Assembly: GCA_918026815.1 (NCBI GenBank)
Contig: CAKJVC010000088.1
Span: 1,922,001 to 1,986,000, forward strand
Direction: 5' to 3'
Origin: Chalara sp. BL73
Lineage: Eukaryota > Ascomycota > Leotiomycetes > Helotiales
Length of the DNA stretch: 64,000 nt
The position numbers and the translations under genes were made by a program. The notes under the pieces were generated by a model. That model had not been told where the DNA came from and searched no databases. It worked only from the letters and a program-made list of their open reading frames with translations. Every line of letters starts with the position of its first letter. Positions within the stretch are counted from its first letter, which is position 1. Below, one piece after another: positions 59,301-64,000 of this stretch.

Positions 59301-62300
59301 CGCGTAGACTGATGGAGTGCAAAGCGGGATTCCGTCGACCTCGTGTCCTTGCACCAACGGGCTAAGATCTTTGCGTATGATATCCGCCTCCACGACAATG
59401 TGAGTTCCTTGGGCATCCTCTTCAACCACCCTATGGATGGTGGTGCTCTCAAGTGTCGGGGCATTGCTGATCACCAGGGGAGGGTCCCCTTTGCGCAGCG
59501 ACCAGTCATTAACATACTGTATCCAATACTCCTTCAAATCCCAGCTGTATGCCGGTAACTGAATAACCTTGTGAGAGTCCTTGAAGTCGTAATGATACTT
59601 ATACCAGTTGATATCGGCGCCTCCAGCGTAGAGACTCTTCAGTGCCACCGCCAGAACCTGCCAGGCTGGTCTGCCCCGCTGTGACGATGAGAGACATGTC
59701 ACCTGCGGCCCCAGAACCGACCTGACCATACCCGAGATGGCTGAGTGCGGGCCAATCTCCAAAGTCATTGTCTGCTCAGTAATAATTTTGGCGCTGTGAC
59801 CCGCCTCAAGTGCCTTGAGCATGTTGACAGCTTCGCGAGAATGACGGGCAAGGTAGTCGGGGCCGAAGTTGCCTTTGCCCTCAACAATACTGCCATCTAA
59901 GGGGCACAGGACAGGCAACTTGGCCTCGGAGAAAGTCACACCACTGGCTAACTTCTCGAAATCCTCAAGAATTGGGGTTACCTGCGAGGAGTGGAAGGCA
60001 TAGGGGACCTTCAGCAGTGTTGATTTAAGTCCTGCATCTGCGAGCATTCCCTTGGAGACGGAGATATCTTGGTTCAACCCGGCCAAGACTGTCTCATTCG
60101 GTGAGTTAATACAGGCCGTTTCATACGTGTTGTTCTTCAGAACTGCTGCGATCTCATCCGCTGAACCCTTGACAACAAGCATGGCGTGGGTATCGCAACT
60201 GCACTTCTTCTGGAGTAAATTGGCCCTCTGGCCAACAAGGTAGACAGTATCTGCGTCCGATAAGACTCCAGCGACGTTGAGAGCCGCATATTCACCCAGG
60301 CTGTGACCAACGACGGCAATGGGGGTGATATTCCACGATGCCCAAAGTCTGCTAAGCGCAATCTGCATACAGACACTTGCCAACTGAACAGCGGTAGGCG
60401 CAAAAATACTGATGTCTTGTTCCTCGGATAGGATAACAGGTAGCATTGACTGGAAGCCTAGACTCTGTCCAATTTGATCCAGGCGACGCATTTCAGTACG
60501 GAAGAGTGAGAAGTTCTGGAAGAGCTGTTTCCCCATCCCAGGGTATTGTGCGCCTTGGCCGGTGAAGGTGAAGACAACCTTCGGAGCGCTCTTGGGTCTG
60601 GTCATTCCAGTCTGGTCGCGGAGAGCTGCTTCAATTTGGGTGCAGAACTCGTCAGCGCTTGAGCCAGTGAGCATGACGCGATGCTGGTGGTGCATGCGCC
60701 GTGCTGTGGTGGTGTATGAGAGCTTTCCGAGGGAGACATCCGGGTTCTGCTTCAAGAACCCGAGAATAGATCTAAGATTGCCTTGCAGGGAGACACCATT
60801 TTTGGCTGAGATTGCGATGAGGTGATGACTTCGCGGGTCAGCAGCTTCACTGAGGGACTCAACGCTGAGCGGTGCATCTTCGAGCAACAAGGCCGTGTTT
60901 CCGCCCGCAGCGCTGAAGTTGTTCACGAAGGCCCGTCTCGGCTGTGAAGGATTAGAACCCCTTACCCAATGGATTGGCTTGAGGGCGATATTGACATTGC
61001 GTTCCTGAAGATCGGTCGGGAATTTCTGGTTGATCTTTGTCTTGATCCCGCAGTGCGGAACAATGATGTTCTTCTGCATCATCATAAGCACCTTGATGAG
61101 GCTCGAGACGCCTGCAGCAGCCTCACCATGTCCGATATTCGCCTTAGCGGATCCCAGATAGAGAGCCTCATTACTATTTCGGCCCTTCGAAACCTGGTTA
61201 GGGGGGGGTGCGAAAGTGTCCAGGACACTGGCCATTTCCCCGGCATCGCCAGCTTGGGTGCCTGTCCCATGCATTTCAACATAACTGACGGTGTAGGGAT
61301 CCACCGCACTTTGGTTCAGAATCTTGCTGAAGAGCGCACGCTGAGCCCCGACATGTGGTCGGGTAATGGATTCTGACTCCGCCGAGTGGTTGGTAGACGC
61401 GCCCAGGATTACCGCCAGAATTGGGTCCTTGTCGGCAATGGCATCGTCAAGGCGTTTGATAATCACTGACCCGATGCCTTCTCCACGACAGTACCCATCA
61501 GCGGCGTCATCGAAGGTTTTGCAGTTACCAGTTCGTGAGAGAAAGTGCCCTCTATCGAGCCCAGCCGTAAAGTCCGGGTTGGTCAGAACGTTTGTCCCAC
61601 CAGCGATGGCCGTATCAATATCCCCACGCCATAGAGAATTGCACGCCATATGGATACCAGCGAGAGAAGATGAGCATGCCGTATCGACGGCGAAACTCGG
61701 GCCACTGAACTTGAAACAGTAGTTAATGCGTCCCGGTATAAACGCTCGGTTCCCACCCGGGATGAAATACGTATCAATATTTTGGGCGCTGTTCGTCTCC
61801 ATCCAGTCATTGCTAGTCACACCGTAGAAGACCCCAACACGATCGCGTCTGGTTGAGGGGGTTGCATCTGCAACAATACCGGATTGCTCGATTGCTTCGT
61901 AAGCTGTCATTAAAGCTAGCCGCTGTGCAGGGTCGATTTGTGGTGCTTCTCGTGGTGAGATATTAAAGAAGCGCGCATCAAACATAGCTGGGTCATCGAG
62001 CCAGCAGCCAAACGGCGCTGCGCTTGTGTTCTTCTTGGTTCCTGTAGGGTCTACATGCGTTTTACTGTCCCAGTGAAGGGCCGGAACTGGCTTGTGGACA
62101 TCGAGACCTTTGAACAAAATATCCCAGTATGAATCGTTGTCGTTAGCACCAGGGAATCTTCCAGACATTCCGATAATGGCGAGCTTCCCCGTCCCAGGAT
62201 TGAAACATAAGGCATCGTCCGCAACAGACAGTTTCCTTTGCGCTGGTGGTAACAACAACGTGCTTAGCGATGTCTGCTTGAGTGCCATATAGATCAGTTG

Positions 62301-63411
62301 ATCGGCTTTGGTTCCGATAGGAGAAACACTGAACGACTTGGGGCCCGATTTTTTGAGACAACCCTCTAGCCCTTCAAGAACGCTGCTCCATCGAATTGGC
62401 TGTAGCAATATTTGCCCGACGGCATCCTTTAAGAGCGTCTCGAAGTTGCCATTTTCCATCGTGGCCCCCGTGCCTGAGAAGACGGGAATCCGGTTAGGAC
62501 GAGGGTCAGCGCTGCTAGGGGTCAGACTTCCAACGATTTCTTCCACATCATCCTGGGAGTACAGATGCGGGGCATGGTATGGTCCGTATATAGGGATAGG
62601 AATACTCTTCAGTCTGAAGTTGTTGAAATTCCCGGAACTGGTAAGTTGAATGAGCGAACCGGGAGGCCCGCTCACCGTTATTCCATTTGGCAGATAGGCG
62701 CTGATATATGGTGCGCTGGTTAGGGGCAGTATCTTATACAGGAGCTAAGTCAGTTACTGAGAGACAATGTCGTGAAATACAAACATTAGGGGAGTGTTCT
62801 TACAGTCTCTTCACAGAATTTGTGCACAACTTCGATACACTCCAGGCTGGGAACGATTATTGACCAGGTCTTATCTGAAGGTTCGACTCGCCGTGCAGTA
62901 TCTGTTACACGCAATCCCGTTCTGAATGCCACGACAACTGCATCAATCGCCAGTGGGATGAGCTCGAGGGTATTACGGCTGCAACTAACTGCAGCCGCGA
63001 CCAATGCTCCCGTACAGAGACCAAGTATGCGGGAATTATGGGCGGAATAATATGAAGGGTCAACCTCACTACAATAAATTGTTCAGCTTCTATACCGGAG
63101 TATACAAGAGATAAAAGCTCTTACCTAATAAAAACGCCAATCTGATATACACAAGTCACGGCCATATCTAGGGCAACACATCGTTTTCCGCCGGGCTTCC
63201 GTAAGAGAAGATCGTTAACGGAGGTGAATCGAGGAAGATCATCTCTGATCTCGCGTGGCAGTTGGTATATCTCTGTGCGAATCGCATCGTATGTCTTAAC
63301 AAGGAAGTCTTCGAAGACTGGGTTCTGTCTATGCCGCAACAAATCTTTTAAATGCGGCTGTATATCGAATGTCTGGTCTCCGAAGAGATATAGCTTCAGT
63401 TGGTCCGCCAT
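56391..63411 (-). CDS. Non-reducing polyketide synthase, SAT-KS-AT-PT-ACP-ACP-R
   Basis: Five exons (63411-63125, 63068-62804, 62744-59103, 59034-58483, 58415-56391) sum exactly to 2256 residues. SAT has the GLCTG Cys elbow and YHAPHLY. KS (about 375-800) has DTACSSSLAG, EMHGTGTQAGD and NIGHGEAAAG. AT has GHSLGEYAA. PT (about 1275-1590) keeps VQGHEVDG (His) and HPAIIDSL (Asp). Two carrier domains carry GVDSLLGL and GVDSLLWL. The C-terminus is a reductase, with LVTGATGSLGGNLVYHI and GYGDAKW (Tyr/Lys), instead of a thioesterase. No C-methyltransferase is seen. The enzyme should build an aromatic ring from malonyl units and release it as an aldehyde. All active sites look intact. Same strand as the prenyltransferase. 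Confidence 0.95.
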
Positions 63412-63729
63412 ATTGAAATTTAAAGTGGCATAGTAAACACAAGAACATAATTTATAGGTTGGGCTTCTGCTATTAAATGGTTGTAAACCAGGCTCGATAT
63501 ACTATCGGGGGCATTCAGAAGCTTATCTCGAACTCGGCGCTGACGTGCAAGGATATTTGACATCGACGAGAATCCTTTAGCCTGTATAACCTATCAGGAA
63601 GGATTCGGGGGATTGATAAACTGGTATTCGGGTAATCAAGAAATCTTACTACTATTCCCCCCCCCTTGTTAAAGGTAATACAGGGACCTTTCTTTGAAGC
63701 TTCATTACTCACGTATTTTTATAGGTGAA
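63412..63729. promoter_or_regulatory. PKS upstream region
   Basis: About 320 bp upstream of the PKS ATG, ending at a transposon relic. It contains a C8-9 homopolymer near 63660. No specific operator recognised. Confidence 0.4.
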
Positions 63730-64000
63730 GGCCTCCTACCTTGGTTAGTTCAAGTGGAAGGCACTAGGGGTCAAACAACTATGTTTTGGGCTGCATTTGG
63801 ACATGGGAAGAGGACTAGGTTAGTCCCTACAATAAGGGATCCTGCTGCACCTCGAGGAGCAGGGATTGCTTCGGAGATCAAAGACAATTCCCAATTGGCT
63901 GGGGAAGACTTTTATTTCATTTGTGATTTATACTTTTGCCAATGAGATTAATTCGGGATTAAAGGCTATGCCTGTTTGGCTAGGAGATTCTCAAACATAT
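63730..64000 (+). mobile_element. Tc1/mariner-like DDE transposase relic, cut by the right edge
   Basis: The frame reads LVQVEGTRGQTTMFWAAFGH, GKRTRLVPTIRDPAAPRG, then AGIASE. Tc1/mariner-family DDE transposases have 'VMVWAAFG...RT.LVP..GDP...RGGV' at this point. A stop at 63943-63945 and a frame change into LKAMPVWLGDSQTY show decay. It continues past the window end. Confidence 0.55.

Overview
The window reads as nuclear DNA of a filamentous ascomycete (Pezizomycotina). Genes are split by many short introns (about 48-70 nt, GT...AG). The gene content is typical of the group: HET and NLR-like relics, a non-reducing polyketide synthase, a DMATS-type prenyltransferase, a Zn2Cys6 regulator and fungal 7TM proteins. 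I cannot fix the class or genus from sequence alone. Long AT-rich stretches carry decayed transposons and broken genes, so this looks like an accessory, possibly subtelomeric-type or repeat-rich, region. No rRNA, tRNA or CRISPR was seen.

Layout. 0-2.3 kb: a HET-domain gene on the minus strand, split by a perfect 243-bp hAT-like MITE and carrying three in-frame TAG codons. 3.1-3.5 kb: an NmrA-like relic. 4.4-7.0 kb: an intact secreted GH95 alpha-L-fucosidase. 8.3-9.0 kb: a GNAT acetyltransferase. 10-11 kb: a degraded NB-ARC (NLR) relic. 12-15.6 kb: one small ORF and repeat debris. 15.7-19.3 kb: two neighbouring 7TM proteins. 19.3-25.9 kb: gene-poor, with a 796-bp fold-back element. 26-27.2 kb: a secreted PAF-acetylhydrolase-like enzyme. 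30-32.4 kb: relics. 32.8-35.3 kb: an unknown protein and a small secreted protein. 35.7-36.5 kb: LTR debris, including a solo LTR with a target duplication.

37-50.3 kb is the most coherent intact block. It holds a dual-finger transcription factor (two C2H2 plus Zn2Cys6), an SDR dehydrogenase, a LEU2-type beta-hydroxyacid dehydrogenase paralogue, a succinate-semialdehyde-type aldehyde dehydrogenase, a small Dabb-fold protein and an allantoate-permease-family MFS transporter. Together they look like a regulated uptake and oxidation module for an organic acid, though the substrate is unknown. The next gene to the right, across a promoter with four CACGTG boxes, is an uncharacterised coiled-coil protein.

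52-63.4 kb is a biosynthetic locus. It holds a 2256-residue SAT-KS-AT-PT-ACP-ACP-R polyketide synthase, an aromatic prenyltransferase and the relic of a GliT-like dithiol oxidase. Reductive release should give an aromatic aldehyde that the prenyltransferase could prenylate. The PKS is bracketed by a pogo/Fot1-like relic on its 3' side and a Tc1/mariner-like relic on its 5' side, and the locus may continue past the right edge.

Exon boundaries were read by eye from splice signals and family alignment from memory. For nine multi-exon genes the exon sums come out as whole codons, which supports the models. Individual boundaries could still be off by one.
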